Below are positions 9,891 through 23,300 of a stretch of DNA of 64,000 nucleotides, one piece after another. How positions within the stretch are numbered: position 1 is the first letter of the stretch; each line of letters starts with the position of its first letter. The stretch lies in assembly GCA_037892935.1 (NCBI GenBank), contig JAYXKI010000010.1:1-64000 (forward strand), in the 5' to 3' direction. The stretch comes from Phlebopus portentosus. Its lineage: Eukaryota; Basidiomycota; Agaricomycetes; Boletales; Boletinellaceae. Under the pieces are notes generated by a model, which made no database searches, had not been told where the DNA came from, and worked only from the letters and a program-made list of their open reading frames with translations. The position numbers were made by a program, and so were the translations under genes.

Positions 9891-11275
9891 TTACTGTTCG
9901 TTCGTGAAAATTGCGGCCATTCCCATCCCTGACCCAATGCACATACTTGTGACGAATATCTTTGCACCCGTCTCTTTCGCGATTGGATAAGCAGTAGCGA
10001 TTTGACGGGATCCAGCTGAGATAAACGCATTATTAAAATACCATCAAGAAAACCTTTAAGAGAGACGTACTGCATCCCAACGGGTGGCCAATGGCAATCG
10101 CACCGCCACGCAGATTGACCTTTTCGAATGGAATACCAATCTGCTGGATTGAGAAAACCGCTTGGCTCGCGAATGCCTCGTTGATCTCATAAAAGTCAAC
10201 ATCGTCTTTTGATAGGCCGGCTTTTGAAAGGACCTTCGGAATAGCGAAGGCAGGACCAACACCCATAATTCTTGGTGGAACACCTACGACGGCTGCAGTG
10301 ACAAACTTTCCTAGAATAGGGAGGCCGAGGCGGTTTGCTACTGAGCGTCGCACGAGTAAGACTGCAGCCGCTCCGTCGGATACCTGGGAGGCATTTCCAG
10401 CATGCGTTGAACCGTCCTTAGAGAACGCTGGCTTGAGTTTTGCGAGACTTGCGGCTGTAACACCATCACGAATGCCGTCATCCGAGTCAACAACAACTTC
10501 GCGTTCCTCTTCCGTCTTCGGGTCGATTTGCTTGACAGTTACAGGAACGATCTCGCTGACAAACTTGCCCGCTTTTTGCGCTGCTGCAGCACGACGGAAA
10601 GATTCAGCGGCGAATGCATCCTGCACCTCACGTGTGATGTTGAACTCCTTTGCGACATTCTCCGAGGTAATGCCCATCGGAATCAGGCAATCCTCAGCTT
10701 CTTGGGTCTCCAGAATCTTATCAGAGTACCTGGCAGGCCGGGCGGATGGTCCGTAGCCGTGAGTCATCGATTCCACGCCAGCACCTACGACACACGGTAA
10801 GCACGAGAACAGAATGAGAGAACGAGATTGAATAACTCACCAATGCCAATGTCAATTTCCCCTGTCGCGATTTCCATCGCGATCTGGTTTACAGAAGTCA
10901 ATCCCGATGAGCACTGTCTATTCACGGTATTGACAGCAGTAGTATTCGGGATGCCGGCGGCAAGAGCGGCCATACGAGCTGCCGTAGACCCTCCACCAGG
11001 GGGAAGCACATTCCCGACGGCGACATCTTCGATGAGCTTCGGGTCTAGCTTGACCTTTTCATAAGCAGCACGCAACACCGCTGAGAGAATCTCTTCGGGC
11101 AGCGTGTCCTTGAAACCGCCCTTACGCGCCTGAGAGATGACGAAACGTGAGTTTGATCGGAGCACCACGACAAAGTACGATCGATACCTTTGTGACAGCT
11201 GTTCTGTAGGCAGCGACGATAACGACATCATTGTCATTTTTCTGGAGGATCCTTGCTTTTCCTGCGCTCGTCGAC

Positions 11276-11277
<2 letters not shown>
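9891..11277 (-). CDS. 3-ketoacyl-CoA thiolase / acetyl-CoA acyltransferase
   Basis: A thiolase of 405 residues that performs the last step of fatty-acid beta-oxidation, releasing acetyl-CoA from 3-ketoacyl-CoA. Four exons: 11277-11188, 11129-10841, 10784-10071, 10015-9891. The three thiolase signatures are all present: VNRQCSSGLTSVNQ with the acyl-accepting Cys at residue 103, INEAFASQ with GGAIAIGHPLG (catalytic His), and SMCIGSGMGMA (second Cys). The fold region LPPGGGSTAARMAALAAG is typical of the POT1/ACAA type. The protein ends in TNEQ, so there is no C-terminal PTS1. The N-terminus MSTSAGKARILQKNDNDVV shows no clear PTS2, so peroxisomal location is uncertain. The start ATG sits at the very end of an ATC trinucleotide run. 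Family assignment is firm; the exact subclass is inferred. Confidence 0.93.

Positions 11278-11312
<35 letters not shown>
11278..11312 (-). repeat. (ATC)n microsatellite in thiolase 5' leader
   Basis: About eleven perfect ATC triplets on the thiolase coding strand run directly into the start codon as ...ATCATCATG. This lies in the presumed 5' untranslated leader. Length change here would alter leader length and start context, but not the protein. Confidence 0.8.
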
Positions 11313-14300
11313 GTGGAGGTCGTTGGAATGAAATGTGAACTGTGAGCTCTTGTTTTGTACTCTGCCGTGCCGGCTAATGAAGTCAATACTATAGAGAATT
11401 ATCATATGATATTATGTGTCTCGTGCACGTGACAGACTGCATTCGTCAGCCAAATGTGCATCTTTGATTCTTTCCCCCAGCAGCACATCCATAATCTGTG
11501 CTGCTTCCGATAGATATTATGGAGAAGTGCTGATTTTCGATTGAGAGCAGAACTCAAACTTGAGACTCTTGCAGTATGCGTGTCCAAAACCTTCGGCAAA
11601 TCTGTTACTGTTAACGATGCCCGACCCGCTTACTCACATCAGATACCACATGCTTTTCGACGCGGAGCTGCGTCCTGGCCTGGCTTCACGGAACAATTTC
11701 ACGCTGACTACGCTTCATCAACTGACCAGTAAACCGTCCTGAGGACTCCCTGGAAATATTGTAAAGGTTCGCTTATCGATTATGCTCAATGTACAATTCC
11801 GAAATATGCGACTTGCATGGAGCCTATTCCGATGATATCCATGCATATGATCGTACCCTTTTGTTGAAGAGATACATAGAGATCTTTTCCTAATCGTCAA
11901 ACGGAGACCTGTATCCAACTAATTGCGTGAGCGACTGTTAGGCCCAATTCTAACCTCCATAGAACTTTCGTCTGCAATTTCCGAAAGGTCGGAGAATCGA
12001 CTACTGATCCCAACTCGCGAAGCTGATACTTACATCAACCGAAGGAAAGTAGAGGAATTAAATCAGTACGGCATGTTGAGGCTCGGCCTTGCACGCATCT
12101 TTCTCGTTCTCTAGGACCCAATCATCGCGACTTGAAATGGCCGGAGGGACAGAGTTTGCCGCCTGCGTGGTCAAGGAAGTTGATAACATTTTCGCCGCAC
12201 GCATTCGTCTAGAGACTGCGTAGATGTTCCCGGGGATGAGATGAACAGAGTTTGGACATATTCATCAATAAATGAGAAGGCGTTACGTTTCATTAGTTCC
12301 TATGTCCTGTGGTATATGCGTCTAGTCCCTTTGCGTAGAGCTTCATTCGCTTTTTTTGCAATCTCCACGGCCCAGAAGCATTGAAAACTGACTTTTGAGA
12401 TGCGGCGTTCATACATCCCGTTCACGATCAGACTTCGAGGTGTATGCTTATAACGAAGGAGTATTCTGATTTGAGTCTGGATGTTCTATGGACTATGTTC
12501 ATACTCGACCATATTTCACGTTGCCGGAGACAACTTCTGCCACGGATGCGCTCTTGTTCCCATCGATTTCGTTGCGAGGAAGCATCATTTCAAACCTATC
12601 GAGGTCGTATTCTCCTTAAATAATAAAAGAAGACTCATTGCGTATGGTACATCAACTCGATTAACCAATCTACCATGTAATCACCATCCATATCATCTCG
12701 ACTCGAAGGCTCTACCAATGAGGCATCATGGAAGTTTCATATCTTAATAGTGTCAAATTCGTTGTCGACATGAACTTTCTGGTAGGTGTCTCCAGAAATG
12801 TGGGATGAGATCAACATCAGAAGGAGGGGAGGAAAGCGAGTGATGCTATAAGATAGTCGGACAGAGGATCGCCGCAGTCGCTCCAAGCATCATGGCATCG
12901 CATGGTTTCAGAGACATACTGCGTAGGCCTGAAACCGCCAGAATGTAGTTCAGGTAAAAATACAAGGTCTAAAATCCAGGATTGAGCATTTCCGCCTAAG
13001 AGAGCTTCGAGACCCTTGAAGCACGGACAATAATCAATATCAGGACGTCGGACTTCTTGAATTTGATGTGCAAATCCGAGGAGTTTCAGGAAGAATTACT
13101 CCCGGACTTAGAGCTCACGCAAAGAGAGACCCATGAGGAGCAAGTAGTATCAATGTCAACGAGACAATAAAGGCACCAGCTTCTCTGCCACTCTGATAAG
13201 CGCCAGAGGGACATGGAATGCTGACAGACATTTCGCCTCAATCGGAAAGCCCCCCATAGGCCGTCATTAGCTAGCTGTCAAGTCTGTGTAATGATGTATG
13301 TATTCCAGTCCAATGCCAGGCGGCGATGCCACGACCTGGCTAATAAAGGCTATTAGTTGAAGCGAGCTAGACAGAAGTCTCAGGAACGCTCCAGGACTAG
13401 GAACGATGCACATTTCGGCAGTCCATGTGAATGACGACGCATCACGATGCGTCGTGGCATCACAAGGTAGGGTTACTCTCACCCCGTCCCCCCGTTCCAT
13501 GACGGCACAGGAGAACCTACTTCCTCTGTAGTTTACCATACTAGAGCAGAGCATCGCCGGTGTTTTCAGAATGAGACGAGAGAGACGCGGCAGAAGTCTC
13601 GAAACTGCAGCGAACTTACGCACCGGGGTCATCAGAACTATGCAGACGCGAGGTTTCCGAGGAGCTGAGCTGAGATACCATTGATACGTCCCGTTGAAGC
13701 TCGCAAGTATTGAACGACCGGGATGCGAATGGGGGGAAGGGGAAGTATAGGACAATGAGCAAGTAATTTTTCTGCCCATAACATTACGATTTTTTTTCTT
13801 AAAGGCGGGTTGATAAGATTCCAGAACGTTCCCTGTCTGATTTCTGATTTTGAATAGGCCAGCTATGTCAGGTCGATTTCATCTGAGTGTCCACTTCGCG
13901 CTCGGTACGCAGTCAAAAAAAAAACATCAAAATTTGCGCACAATAAACAAAGGGTCTCCGGTATTGCGACGGAATCAGAGACACGACGTTCTCCGATCAT
14001 GCGGGGATGTAGGAATGGATCAAGATGGATCGAGGGAAGGTGTATTGGAAGTCAGCGCGTTCGGAGCACCATCTGAGCTTGATCTCGCGATCCACGCGGC
14101 GTTCCGAAGCTCCCAAGGACTCTGAGATGATGACCGGACATTCGCGATGGCAAACTCTCCGATACGAGGGTTCTGTATGACCCGTTGATCGAGCGAATCT
14201 GAATAAACTGCGTGGGAATACAACGCCGATACTGACCGATGCGCGCTAGTACTAGTGGAGCGGTGTGTGTGCGCGTTGCCATATTTCTATTACGAATTTT

Positions 14301-17300
14301 ACGCTCGTTCATTAAGAAGACATGAAAGCAACGTGCAAAACTCGTGCCTGGCGGACGACGTGACAACCTCTCACCAGAATAGGAGATTAGCCAGTGATTT
14401 CACAAAGATAGGCCGTCCTGTCCTATCTATATTGCGTTTCTCCGTGGAATATTAACCTACTTCTCAGACCGGTAACGAGTTTTAATTCTTTTTCTTTCCT
14501 GCTATGCCTTCCAAACGCGGAGACCATTAGTATTTTGAAACGCTAGTTGTATATAGACCCGGAGGGCTCTTACGCCGGTGCTGGCAATGCGACGAAGTGG
14601 AAGCCTCGGAGCAGCGCAGTTCAGGTTGATGTTGCGATAAAGGTAGGTAATCAACGTCTTCACATCCCGAACAATCGAAGTTGAGAAGAGCTGCGTCGGA
14701 TTCAATGTTCGATAGGATTCTCCAACAGATCAACAGACCGGAGCAGATACGATCGTGTCTCTCTATCTACGCGAGGCCGTCATCAGCGACTCGCAGCGAC
14801 CGTTTCCGCCAACATAGCGAGTACCCGCGCCACAGCTCTGATGACCGAAGGACCCCACGGCCATCTTTCCCTATGAGATTTTGCATCACTGATGTGGAAA
14901 GAAGCTTTCTTCTTTGTGTAGAATCGCTGACTAGGACAGATACCAACAGCAGAGTTGGACTAATATGGCAGATGGCTAGTACAGCACCTAGATCGCACCG
15001 GGTGCATCGCATCCGAGTTGATTCTTTTGATGATTATCCGCATGCGGAGAAAGGAAGAGCATAGGATAGCATGATGTCGTTATCCTTATTGCTCAGTAAG
15101 ACTAATACCTCCGAGCGCCGGTCGGTCGCTGCGAAAGCGCGGCGGAAAGTTTGGATGTTAGGTTTGAGAAGTCAAGCGTCTGCTCATGGTACGGGTACGT
15201 ACGTAATTCAAATAGACCAGCCCTGATGAAGAAGTTCTTAAGGTTCCGTGATGACAAAGATTGTCGGCATCAACGGCACAGCCTGTCGTCTTGTCACGGT
15301 CCTGTTGCACTTAAGATGCAGAACATGCTCGGCTTCCCAGAATGACTCCAAGAGATTGATAGAGGTAAAGGAATAATCACCGTATATTTCCTTCGTGGCG
15401 CTTCTGCGAGCTTGTCGGGGCCCCTATCCCACGCTCCAATCTTAACATTTCAACAAGAAAGGGAAACCTGGAGTACGAGCTAATGCCGTCTGACAGCGGA
15501 AGCGCTTGCCATCGAAGCATCGGAGAAAAGGTCAGCACATAAGGCTGAGAGAAGCACCCGCGAAGCACGCAGCAAACTCTGGGGGTGTAGTTCTAACCTA
15601 ACTTTGCCCAGAAACTTCGTGAAGAATGAGGACTCGAAGCTGTTTCGTCCACTGGCTATGTGCGGGATTTCCTACCTAGATGAGGACAGTCCTAAACTTA
15701 GGATAATCCTAATACCACCGCCTCGTCAGGGATTAGACACATGCGTACAAATCGAGACAGATTCGCCCATCTGAAGAATGCCCGCTTTGCACGGGAGCTT
15801 GGTGAGCGGCATGCCGTTCGCTAGATTCGCGCAGATGCGTGGAACGAGCATCCCTTCATTAATATCGAGCACTGGCTGGAATGACTGACTAGTGTTGCCA
15901 GGTGTTGCCCCGCACAGCCAGGCGGAAGCAATTTTTGAAAATCCCACGAAGAATTTCTAGTTGGGAAATCGAACCGAACAAAAAAACCCAAATTGATATC
16001 AGAACGTAAATCCCTAGTGGTCAAAAGAACTGTTGCAATCGCAAGCGAGATTGCGAGATCTGGTTTCCTTTCATCAGTGGTGCCCTTTCACAGACGGAAA
16101 CACAGATCGAGACAAGAGCGACGAACACTCTGCCATGGCAGTGGCGCGATTCCAGCTCGAGTCAGGTGGGCGGCTAAGCACATGTTTGTCCAGGTTGACG
16201 CGGCAGGTTGCACAGCCCGGTTGCTTCCATCTGATCTAGCATGTAGTCAATCGTCCGCATCACACACACGAGTAATTCATTTCTAAGAGGAGAAGGAGGC
16301 ATTTTTTTAGGCACAGATTCGGCGACTGCCCCAAACTTGCTTAATCCAAAACAGAACGTGAAAAAAGAGGCGCCGCGGTTGTACAGGACGATAAGCGAAG
16401 AAGACAAATATTTTTCATTTTCGTGCTTCTAAGCTTCTTCGCAAGCGAGCCTATCGAGGGAACCACAGAAAAATTCACGAAGCTCCAAAAATTTGGACGG
16501 GCTTTTCTCCAGGCGAGTGCACCTAGTCCTTTGCAGACCGATGATTTGATCATTCTGTATCGCCACGCTTGTTCCGTTGGTTGGAACACTGTGACCCTGC
16601 ACACGGGAGCTAGAGGCTAGTATGGCGACACGTGCGCAACGGGGATAGGTGAGCGCCTCCCGAGTTGCGATCCGGATCGATTCCTTTGGGCGGGACGTCA
16701 TGCAACGGACAACCCGTTTCTGTTTGACCTTTCCTTCCTTGCTCGAACCGGGGATAGCAGATTAAAAATAACGAGAACGTTAACGCTCAGCGCGCCGGGG
16801 GACGCCGTGCATGGCATATTTCGGCAATGCCTATGAGAAATGGTGTGTCATTATTGGACTCAGCTGGGGAAGTGAAGACGAGCAGTGCACTAATGCTGTC
16901 CGGCTGCCTCCCTTTGTCGCAGAACTGGTATAGTTGAGTAGGACAGGAAGTGCATGGGACTGGCGCTTGGCATGTAGCATCTAGAGAGAAAGCACCTCGC
17001 GAGTGTGTTTATGCCGGCAGAGACACAGATCTAGTTAGAGAAGCAGAATTGCACAGAACGTCTGAGAATCGCTGGAATGTGCCGAAAGAGGAGTGAGAAG
17101 AACCTGGCATGTGTGATGAGAGGAGAGTGCCTCGGAGGAAGGATTGAAAGGGGAGGATTGCCGTAATTGCCATTTGAACGGGCGCTGAGATTGATAAGGT
17201 GTAATGGGTCTTTTGTTGTCCACGATGGTGTTGTTGTTGAGCACGAGCGCTCCGCTCGGAAATAGGATTGGTGGAGATTGAAAGATCACGAATACAACGG

Positions 17301-17808
17301 AGGCAAATGAATAAATATGTGTATTACTGCATATGGGGAAACGAGAAGAAAGGGCAGAGATGGCTATGGCAGAGCATGCGTACGTACGAAGGAGGCGGTC
17401 AAATTGATGATCGCCGAGTAAAACAGGGTGACTATGGGCTGAGAATGCCGCTGAGTCAGAAGCTTTTTGTGATCCGTTATTGGCATCACGTGCTCGGCAT
17501 GGCAGGTGAATGAAGTCCTAGTTCCTGTTCCTGCTCGCTGCTGCTTGTAACGCCGCTTCGAGTCCTCGCGCCGCCGTTGTCCATCATGCGTACTTCCAGG
17601 CGGTGAGTACTCTTCCTGTCTCACTAGCATACAAGGATATATGGCCTGCCTACTTCGGACGCGTGACACGGTCACGTATTCCTTGCTACGCGATTAGCCC
17701 TCCGAAGCCGCTGAGTTTTTATTTCTTTGATGAAGAACGGAGTGATCGCTCCATTTTTTTTTTATTTCTCGACTTTTTTTCTTTCCCCTTGCCTCGTTCT
17801 TTGTAATA
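11313..17808. other. Gene-poor stretch, no supported gene
   Basis: About 6.5 kb without a gene I can support. The longest ORF (13267-13779, minus, about 170 codons) has an arginine/serine-rich composition and no recognisable motif. Scattered coding-like snippets, such as MAGGTEFAACVVKEVDN on plus near 12136, are cut by stops. A 22-bp near-palindrome lies at 13434-13455. The part after about 17000, with pyrimidine tracts near 17745-17805, is likely the promoter and leader of the GATA gene. I found no transposon ends, LTRs or tRNA-like folds, though old, decayed ones could be missed by eye. Confidence 0.45.
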
Positions 17809-20333
17809 ATGAATATTCTATCACGCAGAAAACCAAGACATCAGAGCGAACCTCCGCCATCAAGACCGAGTTTAGAGTCGCCTTCAGACTCGGGCGACGA
17901 GTTAGACGCGGTCGACAACGCCAAGGTTCTAGGTGTGGAGGGACAGGCTGACTCGACAGGGCGCCTCTTAGCTGTGCAAACAAATAGAAGTGCTTCCATT
18001 GCAGAAAAAGCACGGGCTGCTCTTGAGACTCGCCCCATCACGTCCGGTGATGGCAAAAAAGCACGAACGGGAGCTGTGGCACCATCTGTTGCGTTTCCTC
18101 TGACACCAACATCCGCTGCAGGGGAAACAACTGACCGAACGATGGCATCGTTGACGGCAGCAGCGGGAGCATCAATATCAGCAACCTCATCATCAGAAAT
18201 GCAAGGATCGAACAAGAAGAGCAAGAGCGACGGCAATAGTTCCAATGCGAGCAGAACTGCTGCCAGTAGCCCGAATGCGAGGGCATCTGAGGTGAGTCTG
18301 GCGTCTAGTAGTGTGGTGTCTTGTTTGGCTTCCCTTCCGTTTTGTCTGCTCTGGTCCGCTCTGGTCTTCTCGCTTTCTCGCCTCGATGATGGAATTGGGA
18401 TGTGATGTGACCCCCCGACACAGCCATGCGATTTCGATCATCTGTTTATGATTTAATTATAAATATGGAAATACTTATTTTATTTTTTGTTCACCTCCAG
18501 CTCCAGCTCCAGCTCCCGGCCCAGTCTGCCCATAAAACGAGCGAGCCGATGAGTGCTCCTGGCAGTGGTATCAACGATCCATCCCCTGACGCCCCCAGTA
18601 AGAACAACATCTCATCACAGGCCATCACCCAAAGGGCATCCCCATCGCACGCTCTCTCCCACTCTGGTCCTCATCCTCACGCGAACGGCGCTTCTGCATC
18701 ATCAGCCTCCTCCGCCGCCCCGCGCACAATGTCCTACCGTCTCGAGAACCAGACTATTCGTCCGCGGTATGTACTTCCCATCTTCTTTGACGCGCTGACG
18801 TCCTCAGCTGATCGCGTGCTGCTGCTGCTGCTTCTTTTATTTTATTTATTATATATATATATATTCTTATATACTCTCTGCGATTTTATGTCCTCGCCCT
18901 TCCCTCCCTTCTCATAGTCACGTCCAGGACCAACACTTCCACGACAGTCACTATTACGGTCACCCCTCTCCCCCGCCCATCGCCACTCTGACTCACTCGC
19001 CCTCTCTCTCCTCCGACCGCTCCTCGGTCAACTCTCCTGTGCCCACTATTCTCCCGCCCCTCAACCATCCTAATCAATTCCAGCCCCAGCCCTACGTAGC
19101 TACAAGCTCTCATAGATACTCCGCCTCTGCGCAGCCGGGCGCATATCATCATCCGCATTATTACCCCAGTACAGTATCGCCTCCAGAGGTCTTCAACACG
19201 CCGGCGCAAGGATACGCGCACGCCTACGGCGGCGGATACGCTCCTCCTCCCCCTCCGACACACGTTCCCTTCCATCATACCCCTGACATGTCCCAGTATT
19301 CGGTTAGCCCGTATGCAACCACTGGCGGAATGTACGGACATGCCGGACACGGCGGTGGTTCGGGTGGCTTCACACCCATTTATACGGATGACGCGTCTAC
19401 GAAACTGAGTGACCGAGTCCGACGCCGGTGCTTCAATTGTTGCACTACAGATACGTCAACATGGCGCCGATCAAGCCTTAATCCAGGAAAAGTGGTAAGT
19501 ATTCTTTTTCTCACGAAGCTTTATGGGCTTTATGGAGGGTTTCCGCTCGGCCTTCCGCTTTTGCATTTTGCTTCCGCAATGAGCTGCTGATTGACTGACA
19601 TCTCCCAACTTTCTAGCTCTGTAACAAATGCGGTCTCTTCGAAAGGACACATTCGCGTCCGCGGCCGGATCAATTCCCTCACAAGCGCGCGCCACTGCAA
19701 ATTCCTACACAGAATATAGCGCATGACGCTGTCAGCGCTGCGCAGTCGATGAACAGGAGCCCACAGGCGCAGCCACAGTCAGCACATGCTTCAAATGTGG
19801 CGCCGAATACCCTTCCTCCGACTCCAGGCCATCCGTCACTCGGTGCGACATACAGTCACCCCTCCGCACTCCCACAGATCAAGGAGTGGCTTCATCCTGG
19901 CTCGAACTCTGTTGCAGGCGCCGCTAATCACGCAGCTGTAGGTTCTTCGTCTGCTTCATCAGCTGCGTCCGCGGGCGCAAGCAGTCGGGCACACTCCTCG
20001 TCTTCCGCGGGGGAGAACAGGCACCATCCCTATGCGTCTTCCGTACAAGCATCCGGCATAGGAGCAGGTACAAGCTCTAACTCAGGCGCGGGTGAAACGC
20101 GGTCAATTCAGGATGCTTCTGCGCGTCTTACGAGGCGTTCAGACTCGGTCAATTCGGATATGATCGGCACGCCGCCTCCTCAGCATCGGAGCTCGCAGAA
20201 TCTGACGCCGTCGCCATCTCCTCCACCTGAGGGGGCGCAATCCGGTGGATCGGTGTCCACGCAGGAGCAGAGTCCTCGTCTTGATCCGCAGAGTGTAAGT
20301 GCCGGTGCGAACTTGGAGTCGGGAAATCAGTAG
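17809..20333 (+). CDS. GATA-type zinc-finger transcription factor
   Basis: Predicted 680 residues from four exons: 17809-18291, 18501-18766, 18918-19494, 19617-20333. The long N-terminal part is low-complexity and rich in Ser, Ala, Pro and His. The single zinc finger begins with CFNC at about residue 421, continues TDTSTWRRSSLNPGKV, and after the intron reads LCNKCGLFERTHSRPRP followed by basic FPHKR. The loop between the Cys pairs is 19 residues, longer than the classic 17 or 18. The last intron falls inside the finger. The C-terminal half is again Ser/Ala-rich and disordered. Such factors bind GATA sites and regulate nitrogen, light or developmental genes; which process this one serves cannot be read from the sequence. 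The first acceptor lies in a tandem CTCCAG repeat that could give alternative splice forms. Confidence 0.92.
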
Positions 20334-23300
20334 AGCGTGTGAGGTATTAAGGAAGTCGCGATGAGGGCTCCGACTTCCAAGCTCTCCCATCGAGCGATCC
20401 AATATTTTTTTTTGAGTACGGCTCATAACTTGCCTTTTTACTCTCGTTGCTCGACTTCCCACCTGACCCGGGGCCCGGCTTCTCGCGCTTGTCACGATGG
20501 ACGCTTTCTGCTTTCTGCAGTCTTTACCTGCCCGCCCTTACTTTGCTAAACTTGGTTGAAGCCTTGCCCTTTTTTGCCGGACGGATACGCTTAGCTAATT
20601 ATGTAGCTAATCAACTTTATTCTTCTTCCTGAACCTGAGTTCTTGTCCTCATATCTTCCGTTGACCCGATTTGCCCTGTCTTCAAGCCTTCCCCCTTCTT
20701 TCTCCCACATTTCTGACGTTGACCCCACTCTGTTGACTGTGTGCGATGATCCTTGATGAAATTCTTGCGTAAAAGATGTTTGTCTGTTTTTTACTTTCGT
20801 CCATCTCCTTGTCTGCTCGCTTGTCTATTCTCGCTTTGATTCCCGGTCCTCGTATCCCTGTTTGTATTGTTAAGTTTTAGTTTTGCTGCTGCTGTCGTTC
20901 ATATTCGCGTTGGCTCGATCCTCATATATATTTGCCGCGAATCTCTTGTTTTATATTAGATAGACAAAATGAAGTCGAGCTTCGCGATCTGCTTCAGTCC
21001 TTGGGTTCTGCTTACAGCTTGCTTCTCCAGTAGTCATACTCATCAATTCACCCCAGCTTTCTTCAATGATCGGCCACATTTAAGGGTAATTTCAAGCACA
21101 GGCCGCTGTGGGTGCAATGATCAGAAAATTTGTTTGAGATCCCTGAATCTTGTACTAGGGGTAGACCTGAACAAGTACGGCGACGTTACGACTTCCCGAC
21201 CAACTAGCTCCTCCACCTGGCTGTCGCCGAGGGTCTCGACATTCCGCTGTAGTTGAAAATGGAAGATTCATCGCTTCTCAGGGATAATCAAAAGTTCCGG
21301 GCGTACTGTGTTAGGACAGTCCCACGCAGAACAAGAGGAACTGCGAATTCAATCGTCTGTCTTCGATATTTATCTAAATGTGCCCCGTCTTATCCTCATG
21401 ACTAGTTCTAAGATTCTCCGAAGGTGTGTCGCAAGACGACGTTAACCCCATCATCGCGATTCATAATACAGCATGTCTACAAAAGGACAGCCGCGAAACG
21501 ACGTCGATAACGGCGAGCATTCCGCGCTGTGGCATCTAGCGCCTCTCAATTCTTCACGTCAGAAGCCTAATTCGGGCCCGTGTCCCTGTGGGGAAAGCGA
21601 CTCAAAGGGTAAAAAGGAAAGAGGATAACCCGAACGAAGGCGTCTCCCTTCCCGCGCACGCCGATTTTGAAACTGGAAACGGCGATGCGGCCTCAGCCGA
21701 AATCCTCAATTGTCATCCTATTTTTTTTTTCTTTTGCTTCCGTCGTTACAGGAACTACTTTCCTGCTTTCGATCGTGCTTATTGTCGACTCGAGAGTTCC
21801 AAAACGCCTGTAAGCGAAAGAGGGTAAGGCTGTAGATCCGAGCGAGTTTGGTAGATGCAGGGTCGTCAGGATGCACAGAGGTGGCGATGAATTTTGATCC
21901 CACGTCAATTCTTCGGTCAGCCAATCACGATGGGATCACGGGACGGGACTTCCTCCCCGTCTCGGCTGCTCTGCTGGCACCTTAGATGTGAATTCAGTCC
22001 ACTCGCGGCAGCGAAGCCGCGTATCGCAGTACACCAGGTGCATCACGGTGCACATATCTGCGCTGTCTTCTGCCATTCTAATGAGCGCATATACCTTGTG
22101 ACTCCGGGTTTGTCGTGTGAGACGTCACCGAGAGTTCAGCCCATAAAGTTCCGATACTCTATTGTTTCGGGCGGGAGAATCCTGTTCTGGGGGTTCGTGA
22201 GGGTCCCACCCGTGATGCGAATATTGATATGCTATTCTAGTTAATAAAAATGTCGATCCTGAGTTAGAGTGGCATCAGATAGAACTTGGTAGAGTGATGC
22301 ATGATGATGGTTGATGAGGTTTGATATTTCCATCCTGGGTATGTATCGGAACTATTTGCCAATTCGGTTTCTAAAAATTTATAGCTGTGAGAAAATCCGT
22401 CATCCACGCTTATCTTTCTCAGCTCAGCGAAGGATTCAATCAGAACAAGAGAAAATAGACTTAATTTAATTTCATACGCGAACGTAAGTACGGGATGTTG
22501 CCGCAATATTGTCATCGAAGACGCTCTCATTCATAGCCATTTCATTTCGTAACCAAGACCACGAGAAAGGATAAATTCACGGAAAGATCTCTCACTGTGT
22601 CCGTACTCCGTGGTTGGATTATGGTAGCAATATTAGGTAATTTCCAGTGTTGTTTTATTATTATGCCATCTCCATCGCGCTTCCATGTCATAACGCAGAT
22701 ACTCCATAGTTGATATCTTTGACCATACCTGTACAAATAGACGCTGCGAGCGCGTTATGATTGGATTTGTCTGACAAAAGCAGATTGACATCCTCAACTA
22801 TGATCCGATCACATGTGTTTGTGGGAGTAGCATATCAGATGACTTTGTCGCGCATTGAGTGGCCTTTGTGGAAACTCTGTGGGGCAGCGGAATACACCTC
22901 TTTAATTACGCAGTGAGAAGTTCAAGCTCCGCGGGAAACTGGATGTGACGTCGCGTCAGAGTCACGATCGTGCACATGCAGCGTTCGCTTTAGGGCCGCC
23001 ACCACGTGGATCGTATGGGCACCATCAAAGCGGCGACCTTTGCAGACCCTTCTGCATCCGCTCCGTCTCTCAAGAACAGCGATCAAGCCCATCTGTTGAG
23101 GATACTATTCCTATCTGATGCGGCTTGACGACGAACGTATAGCATTTGAAAAAGAGCAATCGAAGTTCTGAATAATGGGAGAAGGTTACCGAGGAAGCTT
23201 CCTCCGGTGATCAAACTAGCGCTGAGTTTTGTTCGAGGAGGACCAACTTTCGCGTAGGCATGGGAAATTCATCATCTTTCTGGCCGCAAAGCTGGTAAAT

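Noticed and set aside
13267..13779. A 170-codon minus-strand ORF
   Set aside because: It is rich in Arg, Ser and Leu without motif, splice partners or a recognisable family. It could be chance or a relic.
18440..18917. A plus ORF running through both introns of the GATA gene, ending in a hydrophobic tail
   Set aside because: The hydrophobic part is translated intron sequence (AT-rich, LLLLLFYLLYIYIF); exon joins give a better protein.
20969..21256. Small secreted protein gene
   Set aside because: The hydrophobic N-terminus is suggestive, but the remainder has no Cys pattern or repeat typical of effectors, and no splice support was seen.
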